A stretch of DNA of 64,000 nt, taken from the NCBI RefSeq assembly GCF_030848805.1, contig NC_092366.1, positions 16,744,620-16,808,619 of the forward strand, read 5' to 3'. The notes under the pieces were generated by a model. The model was not told where the DNA came from. It was given only the letters and a program-made list of their open reading frames with translations, and searched no databases. The translations under genes and the position numbers were made by a program. This DNA comes from Temnothorax longispinosus (Eukaryota; Arthropoda; Insecta; Hymenoptera; Formicidae). The first letter of the stretch is position 1. The number at the start of each line of letters is the position of its first letter. Below, one piece after another: positions 26,380-41,300 of the stretch.

Positions 26380-29300
26380 AGTGACGTTTTATCTGCCCGC
26401 GCGCGGTGCATTACAGCTTTTTAACATTACATGAGACGAAAATCCATACGAGGGGGAATCGTCATTCAAATTTCATGGGATAAAACCGGTAATAATTCCT
26501 ACGAGGTCTATTCTTAATCCCTCGAATGCGGGGAAATAAATCGAGTAACTTGTGGAATTTGGGAAGAATATTTTACATTAATTATTATGTTTCCGTTTTA
26601 TTTATAACGTCGAATTCCGGATTTACGAGGGTCGGTCAAATATATAAACCAAACTTTTATAAAAAAAAATAAACTCCTTATTCAGTTAAAGTATTTCTAA
26701 TGCACATACAAGTTATTTTTGTCAATTTTTCTACATAGTTTCCCTGAACATCTAAGCACTTGCGCCACCGGATTGGCAGCTTTTTCATTCCCGTGTCATA
26801 AAAAGAAGTAGGACGTGTCCGAAGCCACTTGCAACGAACGCTTCTACCTGTTCGTTATTTTTGAATCATTGTCCTCCCAGCGCCACGATAAACATTTGAT
26901 GTGTCTTCGACGTCTCATTACTGAACTGTGCGCGTAGTCTCTCCAAGATCTCGGTCGGAGATCGGTTTAACATTTTCTTTGGTCAAAAATTTGATAATAG
27001 AGCGTTGTGCAACGGCACTCGGTACTGCTTACTCGCTCATCGTGTTCACTAACTTGCTCAAATGGTCTCGGCCTTGCGTGATCGCTTGTTCAGCGGTGGA
27101 AAAGTTCGGTTTATACTTGACTGACCCTCTCGTATTAAAGCGTCAGCTTGGGATATCGCGATATCTAATTCCGCTGGCTGCATCACACTCGTCGCAGGAT
27201 TAACGGCTGGTCGTTGCGCGCAAAACGTGCGATTTCCTAACGTATATCCGTATATATTCTCGACCGGCAAAGAACATTCATCCTCATCAGGATGGACATT
27301 CGAACTGATGGCGACATCAACAGCCAGCGTCCGGTAGCGTCGTTCGTCCCAACGTGTCCGGTAAACGAGATTCGCTTTTTCCGTGTACTTATTGGATCAC
27401 GGAGGAAACGCAGGCAGCTTTCGGAAGCAAAGATTAAGAGGAAGGCGGAGGATCGGGTCCGCGGACAGAGATGGCCAGGCTCTTTAGAATTCAGAAAACG
27501 CCTCGGTTCGTTAGCCAACGAACGGTCTCCTTACGAGTGTGTATGTGTGTGTGTGTGTGTGTATATGTATGGGCACACATGCATATATACCGTGACGCGC
27601 ATACACGCGCGCGAACGTACACGATCGAGAACGAAAGGTGGACACGCGAAACGCGATTGTCTGAGTCCGTCATCCCGGGGTCTCGAAAGCTCCTTTCCCA
27701 CCCCGCGCGCGTTTCTCCATTGCTGTACCGTTAAGAGGGAGTATTTGCCACCCCCGCGGGAATAGGTAGAAGCTACTTGGGCGGGAGGGGAGGGGTTGTC
27801 TGAGAACGTTTGAGGGGCTTCAAGCGCTTGCCGATACGCGACGGTGGTGGTGATACGCAGCCAGGATTCGGGATGAGCTTTGCCGGTCGCGGGATGTGCG
27901 CGTGCACTCGCGTGCGTGCACGTACACACGCACACGGGACGACGATATATATACGGGTTGCCACACGTTCGCGTTACCGCACGGCGGAATCGTGCGCGAG
28001 CCGGCATGAATAACCCATGAGGATGGAAATTAAAGACGATAAATGCAGCTGAAATGAGGTAGCGGCGAGGAAAGAGACTTGGGCTTTATGGGATTTTAAT
28101 TCAAGGCCCGCGCGGGACAGCGGTGATACTCGGCGGGAGGCGTCGCGGCGCGCCGGCCGCGTTTTCTCAAAAGGCGGCGTCGAAATTTCGTATAATTACA
28201 TCGGGAAGTTTTGACGGAAGTCGCTGATTAGTAATGTCAACGCTCAACTTGGCGCCGCCCACCCGTCGATATGCATTAATATTTGATCAAGCCGATATGT
28301 CTCGTACTTGATTACAGAAATGTCACGGCAAGCCCTCGATTCCACCGAATCCGAAATAGATTTAATCGATGTCAGAATTTGAAAGTCTCTATTGCCAAGA
28401 TCGATAACCGAACTAGTGAAACATTTGTTAAATATTCTACCGCTGTGGCGAGAGTTAAATTCATCGCTCCATTTGAGTAGTTATAGTTTATGAAGACAGC
28501 AAGGAAATATAGAACCGTAAAATAGAACTGTAAAAGGGACTGTAAATAGAGCTGTGAAATAGAACGACGAAAATTTAAAAAAAATCTGTGTAGATGAGAG
28601 ATACGAGGAGACATGTTAGACATGAGCAAGTTTCCTTGGCCTAGAATTAAAAATAAGGTTGATCCAAATGCGCATACAATTTCGTCGAAAGCAAACAAAA
28701 GCATTTACGATGTCCCGACGTGTATACTTAACTCCGTCGTGCAATTCAGTCCAATTAAGAACCCCAGCCGAACGTTTCGGAATTCTTTCCACAACGGTCG
28801 TTAGCGCTTTATTAACTCACCTCGTTATTATTTTGCCTCTAACGTTAAGATTACGTAATGAAAGTAGGAGGGTTAATCACGACGAGCAAACACTCTATCG
28901 ACGTAATACAATCTACATACATTAAGACCGATAATAATGACTGGAAATTACACATGGGAAAGATACAGCGAAGGTATTCCCAAGAATAAACTCTCGAGAG
29001 ACGTTTCGTAATCTCGAGCACGGTTTCATCGGGATTGTGAATTTTGCCGGTAAAGATTTATACGTATATCATCGTGTACGGCGAACATTCGTTTAATCAG
29101 CTCGCTCCGGTTCTAAGTAATTGCCGAAACATGTAACGCTCGTCTCTGTGTGCCGTTCGGATCGCGGGTATGAAATCGCTACTTTGAAATAATAACAACG
29201 TTATTATTTCATTTAGAATCTCAAGAGGCGCTTTAAAAGAAAAATGAATAAAAACTCACCGGTGGTGTACATCGCTACTCCTTTGAGCGTGACCGGTTCC

Positions 29301-32300
29301 AGAACAACGGGATCGCTCCGGCCCTTCGCGTTGACGGCATAAAGATGAAGCCTGTAATTCCGTCCCGGCTCTAAGCCGGAGACCTCGAAAACTGGACCGG
29401 ATGAGCCGGATCTATCGGTGTGGTTCAGGTAGATGGTATTGACATGATAAACGCTCTCCTCGCTGTAGACCTCTAGCTCGTAATTAGTCAAGGGCAAACC
29501 ACCGTCAAATCCCTCGGAGCACCTGACGATCAGCGAGTCCGAATCCCTCGAGTCGGTGGCTTTAAAGTCTTCGTGACCTGTTTCACACGGACGCACACAT
29601 ATCGAGGCGGTTAAGCTCCTTCCCGGAGGAAGAAAAACATTCGGACTCGCTAGACCTAATTGCTTCCCGGCGCGAGCGTCGTCGTGGCAAAGCACACTCG
29701 ATAGCGTCGATTAGGGAGAGGGGGGGGGGCCAGACCGAATTAATTGGATAATAGTTTTAGCTAGACTTGCATAATAAGTATATACCATATACCGGCGGAC
29801 TGTAATTAGCAGTGCTGATCGAAAATTACTATTCTAAATAACTATAAATCCTCAAACACGGTCATAAATCAGAACGAATGTGAAAGCCGACATTTAAAAT
29901 GAGTTATGTTCGAGCGCTGCATTGTTTGCCAAAAAAAGCGAATCTTATTGTTAGTTTAATTAAAATCGGAGTGAATAAAATACCTTGCGGCTTTTCATTC
30001 ATCTTATTACCCACAGAAATTAGAGAAAATAATAAACGTTCTGTAAAAAATGTAAATAACGATTTTACCACAAAGCCTCGCGTCAATTATCTAATCGAAT
30101 TATAGGAGAAAAGACACGAGTCCCATTCGAGAGCATTGATGATCGATAAAAACTAATTTCACGGGCGTTTTCACGGTTATCATGTTTTTCGAGGGGAAAC
30201 AAGGAAACAAGCTGTTGAACGCAACAAGGGCATCGACCATAAGGCGTCAGCCACGATGATGGCCGGTGTAATGGCGCAGTTAGCAGGTCGTTGCGAGGGT
30301 TCCCGGGGTACCCTCCCGGGCTAACGCTTACCCATTCGGTACGCGTAGGGTCCGGTGGTCGACTGGAGGGCCGTACAGTTCTGCAAGGGATAGGGCTTCC
30401 CGGCGACGATGATCTGAAAGAGACAGGGCGTCCTCTGCGCCCCTATCCGATTTCTCGCCCAGCAGGCGACCGTGCCGTAGTCCATGTCGTTCTCCGGTGT
30501 GTAATTCAGTCTGGAGCCGTGCCAGTGACTCGTGATCAGGCTGAGCGGTTTGACCTGCGCGTACCTCGTGGCCGGCACGCTCATCAACTCCCCGGAGTTG
30601 TTGAACGTCCAGTGGAAGGTCGTGGGCGGCGGTTTCGACTGTACGCCGCAGACCAGCGAGATCGTTTCGTGCTTCAGGGCGCCGACCACTTGGGTGGAAG
30701 AGCCGTCCTTGCAAATCGGTGCGTCTGAAAATACGAGGGCGCCGGCTGGTAGATTCAATTTACCGCGGTGCACGCTCTCGCGCTCGTGAGCGTCACGGGC
30801 GGGGAAAAATAAGGGCCGGGCCCGTGAGCCCGTCGCGTCGGCGGTTTTCGATTTCCATTCCTTACAGGCGAACGCCGATAATTGACGCTTCTATGTAAAC
30901 GCGATTTACCAGCGACCCGACTCAATATCGACGATGTTGCGATAAGAAAGTGAATGTATTAATAAAATTAGAATAACGACGTTATTCTAATCGTTATACC
31001 AGATGGGCTCGAGATGATGAATTAAAAACACTTCTGCCGAATTCCCCGATATCAGTCACGCGGATCGATTCGGATATAGAAAGGGATGTACTCACACATC
31101 ACTTCGAGGGTTACCGGTCGACTCATGGATTTCCCTTCGACATTGACTGCCATGCAGGAATATTCCCCGGCGGAGCTTTTCGTCACGCTCTGTAATACCA
31201 GGGATTGTCCACCAGGAAGAATAATCCCCGCGGTGGCGTTCTGATGCAATTCCTTGCCGTCTTTGAACCAAAGTAGCTTGTAAGACTTTGGATTGGCTTG
31301 CACGTCGCACTCAAAGTAGACGTCGTCGCCTTCGTTTATGTCGTTCGCCCTCAAGCTGGAACCCAACTTAATGCTCACCCGCGGTGCGTCTGAAAGCATC
31401 GGTAGCGAGAAATGTCTCTTATTTATTATAATTTTGTACGCGATCGACAATTAGAAAATGTGTCGTTGAAAGGAGAATGTTAACAAGAAAAACGAGAAAC
31501 GTATCAAGATTTATAATAATTTCAAGTCGAATATCGGATACTAATAAAAGTTTCTATGAGTAATTTAAAGTAACTTAGACCATGAGGGGGAAGGGATATA
31601 ATAACTTACAATACACCAACAAACGCCATTTGTCCTCCAAGCCACTGTTAGGCACTATGGAATTTTCCACCCTGCACGTCAGAAATTTTCCATCGTCCTC
31701 GATGGTCGGCACGTAGCTCAGCACACTTTTCGTGATGTTCGGATTGTCTGAGAACTACGAAGAACTCAGAATCCATGCCATTGCAACGTAAAAAACGACG
31801 AAGTCTTATACATCGTAAAACGATAATTCCGTCCGTTCGAGGAAGATATACTCACAGTTCTAGCCATGTGCCTAACATGATGAGTCCCTTTGTACCAGCT
31901 GAATATCACTCCCGGTTTAGCACCCGAGGTTTCACACTCGATATCGTAAGTTTTATATGCCGACAAATGAAATAGCTTATTCGTAATGTTGACCACGAGC
32001 GGCTTCACTGCGATGAACAATTATGCACAAAATGAGTTTTGGTATAAAATATCCATGATACTTCAATTTTCTACCCCACGTTATGCATCATCAATTTATT
32101 AATTTTACTAATAAACCTCGGATGAAATTATAGTGCAATGAGAAATAAATTAATTGAAATTAAATTACATACCTAATTACACAAAATTTTTCAATTCCTT
32201 TTTCATCGAATTTCAACATAATAAACAAAAACGATGGGGAAAAGATGAAGTAAGAAATTATTACATAAAAATTACTTCACTATCCATAATTTATTTCTAA

Positions 32301-35300
32301 GAATTTCTAAAGTTTCCAATTAATATGAATATCGAATATCTCAATTACACTCACGGTTCATATCTATAATGACCTCAGAGGTCAGGGGCGTCATAAGTTG
32401 AGTATTGGTCGCCTTGCAAATTAGCCTCGACCTCAGAAACTCCCTGGTGACACTCGGGATATCCAACCGATTTGTCGTTACGTCGTGCATATACGTATAC
32501 GTGTCGTCCAGGACTTTGTCGTTGAGGTACCACGTGACCCTCGGTGGGGGTGTACCTCCGATCACCTCGCACAACAGGAACTTCTCGCTTCCCTCGTTAA
32601 ACGTTTCCAGTATTTGAGCTGGAGTCCTTTTAGTGTCGGTATATATCACCGGCTTTTTCGGCGGCACTGTCAGCAAATTGAATTCCGATCATAGGAATTT
32701 ATTTCCGTGACATCGGCATGCGCCGCGTGTCCGTTATATCGAATTATATATGCGCGATTTCCTTTGTTATCGTTTCCTAATAAGATCGATTTCATTCGCC
32801 ATAAATCTATAATATATCCGACACCTGGTCTCCGTACGATGCAATAATAATTTGAACTGTGTTTTAATGGCTCTCGATAGACGGAAATTGAATCGAATAC
32901 GTTAAAATATCTGTGTCCGCGTGGCCAGGCAACGCTATCGAATTTCCGTATCGCGAAATGGTCTGCAGCGGATAGCGGCCGCGAAATGAGAATTAAGACA
33001 TAACGGCCCAGGTCTTTGATTCTTTTTTTTTTCCCGCACGTCGGCGACCTCGGATGAGGCTAGCACCTGTTGAATCGGTACTATGACGTTGAATTAATTG
33101 ATTCAGAATTGCTGAAACTGCAGCGACCTTATAACTAAACGCATCAAACCGCAATGATCCGGCTGTTTGTTTCTACATCTCGCTGGAATTGATCCAACCG
33201 ACTTCGCGTAACTTCATTTCGTCTCATGGCTCTATTTCCACATGACTGTCCGCTGCGCGCGGAAGGTTGAGGTTGAACGAATCAAACTATCTTTTCGATT
33301 TACTATACTGTTTTCCGCGGTTACGCACCGCCCGCGTAAATCTCACCCACGGATATAATATAAAACGAATAAATCACGAATGAATGGAGAGATAGCTGCT
33401 CATACGTGCCGCCTGATTAAAATCCCATAAAACACAATCTGTCCGCCAACGTCGCTTGATAAGCCACAAAATTTGCGTCATAAAATGCCACAGTCCGTCG
33501 TAATAACAGATAATTGGAATAATAATGGAAAATTAATCCTAAGAGAGCCTTCGCGATCAATCGAGATTACATATTTCTAGATTATTTGTAATTTATTTTG
33601 TTTTTTTTTCTTCATTTTTAATTATGCCTCATTGATTTGCATAAATTATGTTTTATATCGAAAATTTTTTAGATGAATGGCAGATGTAAATACTATCTTA
33701 TACCTCTATATTCGTGCATATAATTAATTGTATTTACAATCAATGTGTTGGTTAACTATAGTCATTAGTCTCAATTTTTGCATTTCTCTATAATTTAATG
33801 TTTAATAAATTACATTTTTATAATTTTATATAATCTCAAATAATTTATATAAAATTACATATCTATATTTAAAGAATTTTCTATTTGCATAAAGGTGTCA
33901 CTTAGTAAATTTTATTCAGTTTTTAATCTTAATTTATTTCTATATCTATCACAAATGAAAAGATTTTAATGATTTTTATAAATAACGTATTGCGTTTCTT
34001 CTCAATTGCTCCATAAATATCGCGAATCAACTTAAGATTCAATAAAATCTAAAATTGCTCAGTAAATTTTGATGAAGATATCGAATTGTGATAATAATCA
34101 CATTTGACAGAAGTGCTTTTAAAGTAATAGCTGTAATAGCAATTGTCACTTATGGAGTTATATATACGCGGAAATAGAAATACCAAGTTTTCGTTGAAAC
34201 TCACCTATGACCGTAAGATTAATCTTCTGATTCTTCGTGGGACTATTTTTAAAATCCACTCTACATCTGTATATACCACCGTCCGTGGACTCCAAAGGAT
34301 CTATCTCCAGCTCGGCGGGCTTTACGTCCGTCTTCATAACCGCCCTTTCACCGAACACATACGGATCTGACCAAAGCCTTGCCTGAACTAGCTTCCTTCC
34401 CCGAACGTCCATGCGATATATTGGTTCACTGTCCTTTTCATCTTTGTACCAAAATACCATGATGACCATCTCGTCTTTAATCGGCGGATCGATGTCGCAA
34501 GGTATCCGAGCTTTGAAACCGGCCACAGCGCTAACGTCTGATATAGGCACTGAAAAGTACAGGAAAGCGACAAATTATCCTTACGGAAAGGATATGTATA
34601 TATATATATGTATAATTATAATAAATATAATTTTTTAAAGATATATATATTATTTTAGATTTTGATATATATATCTTAAGATTCAATCTCATATATTTTA
34701 ATGATAAATTTTCCGCAAGTTTTTTGTAACTCTGCATAATAATATGATTAATTAATATTCTCTTAGCATAAAACTAATCTTACGTTAATCTGCAACCAAT
34801 TCTTTTCGATTTCGCATTAAACAATCAAATATTACCTCTAAATGAGTTCAGACGCGTTATTACGTACATTCTCACCATAGTTACGCGATTGCAACGCATT
34901 GCCGACCCACCGTACGCACGACATGGCAATTCTCCAGCGAGAAACATGCGCATTTTCGGACAAGTGCCTCGTTGCGTTTCTGCGGCTGCGTTAACGGGTC
35001 CCGTATCAGGTAACAATGCGGCCCGATATCGTATACGTTTTCTCACTGTGAGAAGCACAAATTTTGGAGTTTTAGTCAGTCACCGTCGGCGCCGATCGAA
35101 TTACTGCAAATTGGTCGAACGTTCCCGGACCAAGCGAACTCGGGCCGCACCCGTACCCATGCAGACTACCCAGAGAGAGAGAGAGCGTGTACGCGCGTGT
35201 GTGGTCGTACATAGAAACAAAACGCGGAGAGCGCGCGTTCACTGAATGGGGGCTGCACGATCGGGTGAACCCAATTAATCGGTCTACTTGCCGATTTATA

Positions 35301-38300
35301 ACGGCGCGCCAACCGTCGGGGGCGCGATTTTATTGGCTTTCATAGCCGTTTCATCCATCGTCCTGGCGTCTAACGCCCGACCAACCGACCACAGTGGTCT
35401 CATTATCTTTTCCCTCGTTGACCTTAGGTGTAACGGGTACCGAGAGAGAGTTACCTTCGAAACGGGCATCCGCTACCGCCGCCGTCGCCGTCGGAGATTA
35501 ATTGAGCGCGAACACGGCTGACGTGTATCGGCTTTTTCCACTGCGAGACTCGGCACCGGGCGCGGCGCGAGAAGAAAAACGCAACTTGGGATAGTCGGCA
35601 CATAATCTACAGGTTTTTGACGGTGTTAAATCTGATTTGATGACTGTGGAGAAGACGGTTTTAGAAAAGAATTCCGTTACACGGTTTTTCGATCTGATAA
35701 CGATTGACAATTATTTATTATAACTCGATTATACATTAAACGCATCATCTAATTATCGTTGGAGGGATTTCTGACGTTCGACGATACGCGATTCTTATCG
35801 CTGAAGTTATTTTGATTTTTTTCCTTAATAAAATCCTTAAATATGATACATAATAATATAAGATCCTTGCATTATTGTATATAAGACCCTTATAAATATA
35901 TAAAATCCTTAAATATGATTCCTATTTTAATATCAATAGAGAGCTCAACCGACATGATGCTCTCGCGTAACGACAGCCCGGATCTCGCGCGCATTCAAAT
36001 TCCGCGTTGACGTGAGCTCTGAGATTCATCACAGACGATGGCGGTGTTAATGATACGATGTAATTAATGCCAGGTGATGAATGGCCGTACGCACGAAGTA
36101 ACTCGTTAACAAACGGCAACGAGCACGTGGGCTCCGCTCTCGCACCTTTGCGCCCCATTGATACGTGCCTCTGAATATTCACACGTTGACGCGTTTGCAT
36201 ATCCGTGCATATCACCGAAGTTATGCTCCGGAATGAAAATTGCACGAGATAGCGATTACTTTATCGGGAATAGAATGCGTCACGTAAACATTTACGAAGA
36301 GCAAACCAAGGTACGTATATATACGATAACATCGCGCGAAATGTTGTAATCTTTCTGCGAGCACATAAACACGGCGCGACTGTGGCGAGCGGATTTTGTA
36401 AAAATTATTAAAAGTGATGTGTGACATAAGTTCTCTTTCTTTCAATACTTGGAAGCCCCAATACTTCGAATCCGCGCCGTTAAAATTAATCATCAGTGAA
36501 TCATTAATCGTTAACAGTGAACCAACAGTGAATCATTACAAGTATGATCGGTTGCGAACGTGCCGATTAAATGTTACGAAAGGCGGAAGGGGATCGTTAA
36601 TGCCGCAATTAAAATGTTAATAGCGCCGGGGCGAGTCCTATTACCTCGTTAAATCCTCTCGTGAACCTAGCAAATTGATGACTTAGACAATGAACCATCG
36701 ACAGACTCCGGCGCACGCAGACGCTTACGTATTCCATATGCGTGCACGCGTGCGTCGCACGTACGTGCGTCCGTCTACGGCGCGTGGTACGCGCCGCGTA
36801 TATGTGGTTGTGCTTTCGCACGCGCCGCGTGTATCGCGTTTACTTGAGAGCGTGGCGGAATATATCCGTTTCTCGGGTAACGCGGGACGCATACGTATAT
36901 CCGCCGACACGACGATCCCGGAGTAATTATTCAAAGCAAACACGAACGCCGTCGTGGATTGGTAATACATCGCATTACCAGCGCCCGTGTATACACCGGG
37001 ATACCGCGTATACGGATTTAAACGCGCTATACGATGCGAAGAGCAGATGCGAAGTAGCGCATTGATTCGTGGCATATTGATTGGTATATACATGGATCGA
37101 GTTTATTGACGCCGCTCCGTTAACAGGAATATAAATTTAGCGAATCAGACTCGCGCGTTGATCGTTGGCATCCCGATGCGCGTACATTATTGCGCTCTCT
37201 CGGCGCAGTTTCAAAAAAATTCAGAGCTCGGACTTTAACGTATAATTTATTATTGTACATTTATTATTGTACATTTATATTGACGCAATAATTGAAGCGC
37301 GACGAGTTGTGATTTCAGCGGCAGTGATATTGGGCGCGTTCAGCAGAACCGCTCAGTAGCAATCGAACGTGAATGGCTCTTACTTTTAGACCCAACAAAT
37401 CAACGTAGCGTATGTTGATAAGACGACACTCAACAGTTGTGTCTGCTGAACGCGGCCATTTTATTTTCATAAAATATACACCATTTTTCTTTGTTTTTCT
37501 TTATGAGCCCGAATGCATCATGATATCGATATTTTCGCCGACTATTTTCTAATACGCAAAAATTCAATTTGCGCCGCAGTCATTCGCGAAAGTGCAAGCC
37601 TTGTAATTTGATCAAAGTACCGCTGTAAACATCGCGGATGCGCAAACGTGGATGCGACTTGTTTTCTGTAGATTCAGGCATCGCTGGCGAACCGACGAAT
37701 TCCAGCCAAACATACGGAAAGGTAGAAACCAACACATCCGGAAAGCAATAAAAAGAAGACATAGGTGGATAGCGATTGAAGGACGAACTGGCGCGCGAGT
37801 CGCGCGCGCGGAAATTGTATTTCACATATTTTCATATACCTATATATATATATCACGCTGAATATAGGCAAAGGGAATGGAATTTTCGAGTGCACGTACT
37901 TCTTAAACGATATTCACCGCGCCGTTAAAAGTCGAACGTGCATTTTAACACTTTGGCTGCCAAGCTGATTTCGGCATTGAGTTCCGGGAGACCCCAAGTC
38001 GAGAAAATATGCGGCTGTTTGCAAAATATGCAGAGTTGGAATGCAAAATAAATCATGCCGAGAGAATAAATAAATAATAAATATATAAAAATACGTACGT
38101 ATATTTAGTAATATAATTTCAGATGGAATAAATAAAACTGTCATTCACAAACCGGAAATAATAAATCTTTTTGAAATGGAAACAAATATAAGCAGAAAAA
38201 CATAAAAATCAATCATTCTGCTTTTATTAAATCTAGTATATTAGCTTGATACTTTATTGTTTTTTAATGTCTTAATCAATACTTATTATTTAATAAAATC

Positions 38301-41300
38301 ATTCTTAACCGTGCAAATAAAACTGTCACTCACGAATGGATGACTGAGTTCCTTGCGGAAATTCATGTGTCACCCAGATATGCGTGATATAGCAGTCAAA
38401 GTGTTAAATGTGATAAGGAACGAGAATTATCAAGGTAAAACTATTAATCTTCAGACTAACAATCGCGCCATTGCGTATTCTCTCGAATCCATAAAGAACG
38501 AATGGCCGGTATTTTCGCGCACGAGCAACGCGCCGTTGTGCAAATACGAGGTGCAACTTTCTTGCCAAGGTAAAGAATGTACTGGGAAAACTTTGACAAA
38601 ATGCTCTTTACGTACTTTCCCAGTCGCCGCGAAAGGGGGAAAAGATGGAAACAGGACATTGAACGAATATTCCATTTCTCAATAGGGAATCGTCGGTTAC
38701 CTCCCTTTATCCCGAGCACGCCAACTTGACCCAGTTTGCTGATAAAATGCGTATAAACGTTATGCAAGCACGATAGATAGACTTTGATACGTAGAAAAAC
38801 GTGAATGGTCTTAACTTATTTACAGACATTTAGAATTTTAATTCTGTGCGATTACATACATCAATCATAAAAAGCAATTCATCAATTTGATGTATAATCT
38901 ATTTTTCTAAAGGAACAAATAATTATCTCTTGAAAGTTTGGTGTCTTGAGTTCTAAGAGAACCGTGATTCTCGCTTCCCGAGGATATAGGTAATTTCTAT
39001 TGTGCAAAATTTTTCCACTCCCAAGTTCATCAGGGAAGCGCGGGTGTCTGTAACGACGGAGGCCGCTAATGAACAATGATCAAACTCATTAAGAAGCCAT
39101 AAATTTCGCTTGTCCATGGCGATTATTATCACCGGCCTGTTTAACTTCGTAACGTCGGTAACTCGTCCGGAGCCGCGCGTGTAAACACCGAGCGGTGTGC
39201 AAACGTGGTGCCGGCTCCTTTACCGCCGCATCCGGGGAAAACGACGTCACAGCGCACACCCCTCCTACCCCTGTGCCGAAACCGCCGACTGAACAAACAC
39301 GCGCCGGGGTATGACGAAGAAGGCAAACCGAGGAACCGGAGGGTTGAGGGTGGTACACACGGGCGGATGTACACAAGCGCACGCAGGGAGAACACACCGG
39401 GGGTGTGTGGGTGAGTCCCCGCCGCCGCGCACCGGTGCCGGAGGTATACGCGGTGGCAGAGAATTAGACGGAAGTAGATGAAGCGATAGAAAGGCCGCGA
39501 AAGTAGGACGAATATAGGCAATGTCGGCGCGACGCGGGCCAATTCGTGGTAAATTATTTAACAGGTCCCCGCGAAATGGCGGATACGGAAACCGACCGGT
39601 GGTTTGCGCGCCTGTCGCCGCTGTAGCCCCGATGTTTATCGTACGCTTGTCACAACAGCGACGATAACGGGAAAGGGCAACAAATGCGGTAAGGCGCGTG
39701 TGTACGGGCGACAGAATTCACTGGTATAATTGGCACGTTGTCGGACATCAAGATGACAAGTAAACGCCGCGCGCCGCGCCGCCACTGACGCCCAGGGTGG
39801 CAAAAGCGATCGAATCGGTGCGATCTCGCCGATGACGATGAGAGAGGATCCATTTCGCCGTTGCATTTCAATGGTCCTCCCGACTCACACTGTTTGCAGG
39901 ATCGAAAAATGCTTGGAACTGGGGCACGCGTTGCGTAATTCGCCGCTATCAGAATTCCTGGCGTTTTGTGACTGCGCATAACACTCCGATAAAGTTCCGG
40001 CTACGTGCCCGCGCCACGTTTGTCGACCAATAAAATCAGATTGCCGCGCGCCGAACGCAAAATCCGAACGTAGGCAGCTCCGGAATGCTGTACTTTGATT
40101 ATACTCCTTTTCGTATACCTTCCGCGAATACGGCGTCTCTAAAATTAAAAGGGAAATTGGAGATTTGTATCTTTTGCATTTTTATCGAAGCAGACTCTTT
40201 GCGAGTCAAACACAATGAGAGTTCTTATTGCTTGTTTGTACTAGGATTGCGGAATTATCAATGTCGGATGCTAGTCAGACGGCCGTTGATAAGAAACGAG
40301 GAAACGGTTTTAGAAAAAAAAAAAATACGACGTTATGATGTAACGTACTCCATTCTTCTTACCTACGGCCCCGGCCTCGGTGTTTGAAGCATTAAACACG
40401 TCCCGCTGTGACACAATATTGAATTTTATGGCGAATCAAGTGCGCAAGTTTTTTTTTCCCCGCTCGCTCTATCCGGCCATATACGCGCACTGCAGCAGCG
40501 CGCATCACGTCTCCAACTTTAGTTCGAAGGACATATATGTCGTTTTACACCCTAATATACGACTAGCGATGCTTCGCATTGTGAGCACCGCAATTCTTTC
40601 GCTGAAGCAACCGGAAACATCGCGTTATAGAGATTCATGCTACTTTCTAGCAAGAATACGGCGCGTTTTATGACTCTCTGAAGGATACGTTCATCTAAGG
40701 AAAAATAAGAAAGAGTTCCTAATCTCGTCGTAACGTCGCACGTTAATGTTTTGCTTGCTCGCATGATTCTACCACGCACATTTGTTTGTTAGATGCTCGT
40801 CGTATTGGAATCCCTTCATTGCTTATATATAAATCATGTCGATAAATTTGAACGAAACTTTGTGATGCAAGTCGGCAAATTCTGTCGAAATGATTTGTTT
40901 TAAGCAACTTTTACTTTTAACTCCCATCGTCGAAAGATATCGCAAAGTATCTTGCCAAATTTCCATCATGGAAATTAGAAAATTAATTCCGCGATCTTTT
41001 CTGAATCTTTTCGGCTTTCCAAACTCAAAGTTTGAAATAGCGAAGTGCCTCTTTCCACGTTCCTGGCAACGGCACTAAAAGGAAAACGTTGTAAGGACGT
41101 ACGCACGTCGGCCTAACGTGACAGCTGAACGACACGCGGTATCCTGAGGCTTTCTTGTAGAATGGTGTCCGAATATTATGTTCCCGTGTTCATTTATACG
41201 ATTGAAGTATATCAAGCTTTTTTAACGGCATGTAAAACGAAATAAAAATAGACATCAGTAAAATATATCTAACAAGAGGTATTTACCGTATTGACGTGCG

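Larger units (their letters stand above)
25500..29259 (-). other. Intron 8 of the Sidestep-family gene
   Basis: A 3760-bp phase-1 intron between the FN3 exon and the transmembrane exon. It holds a deleted mariner element (26626-27132), a (TC)n run at 26349-26376 and a (GT)n run near 27545-27562. A patch rich in CACG/ACAC steps lies at 27890-27940. No exon is supported inside it. The open frames here are GC-rich or microsatellite shadows. Confidence 0.85.

Noticed and set aside
38353..38685. 110-codon plus-strand open frame in intron 1
   Set aside because: Less GC-skewed than others and briefly considered as a transposon remnant, but no family motif could be named.
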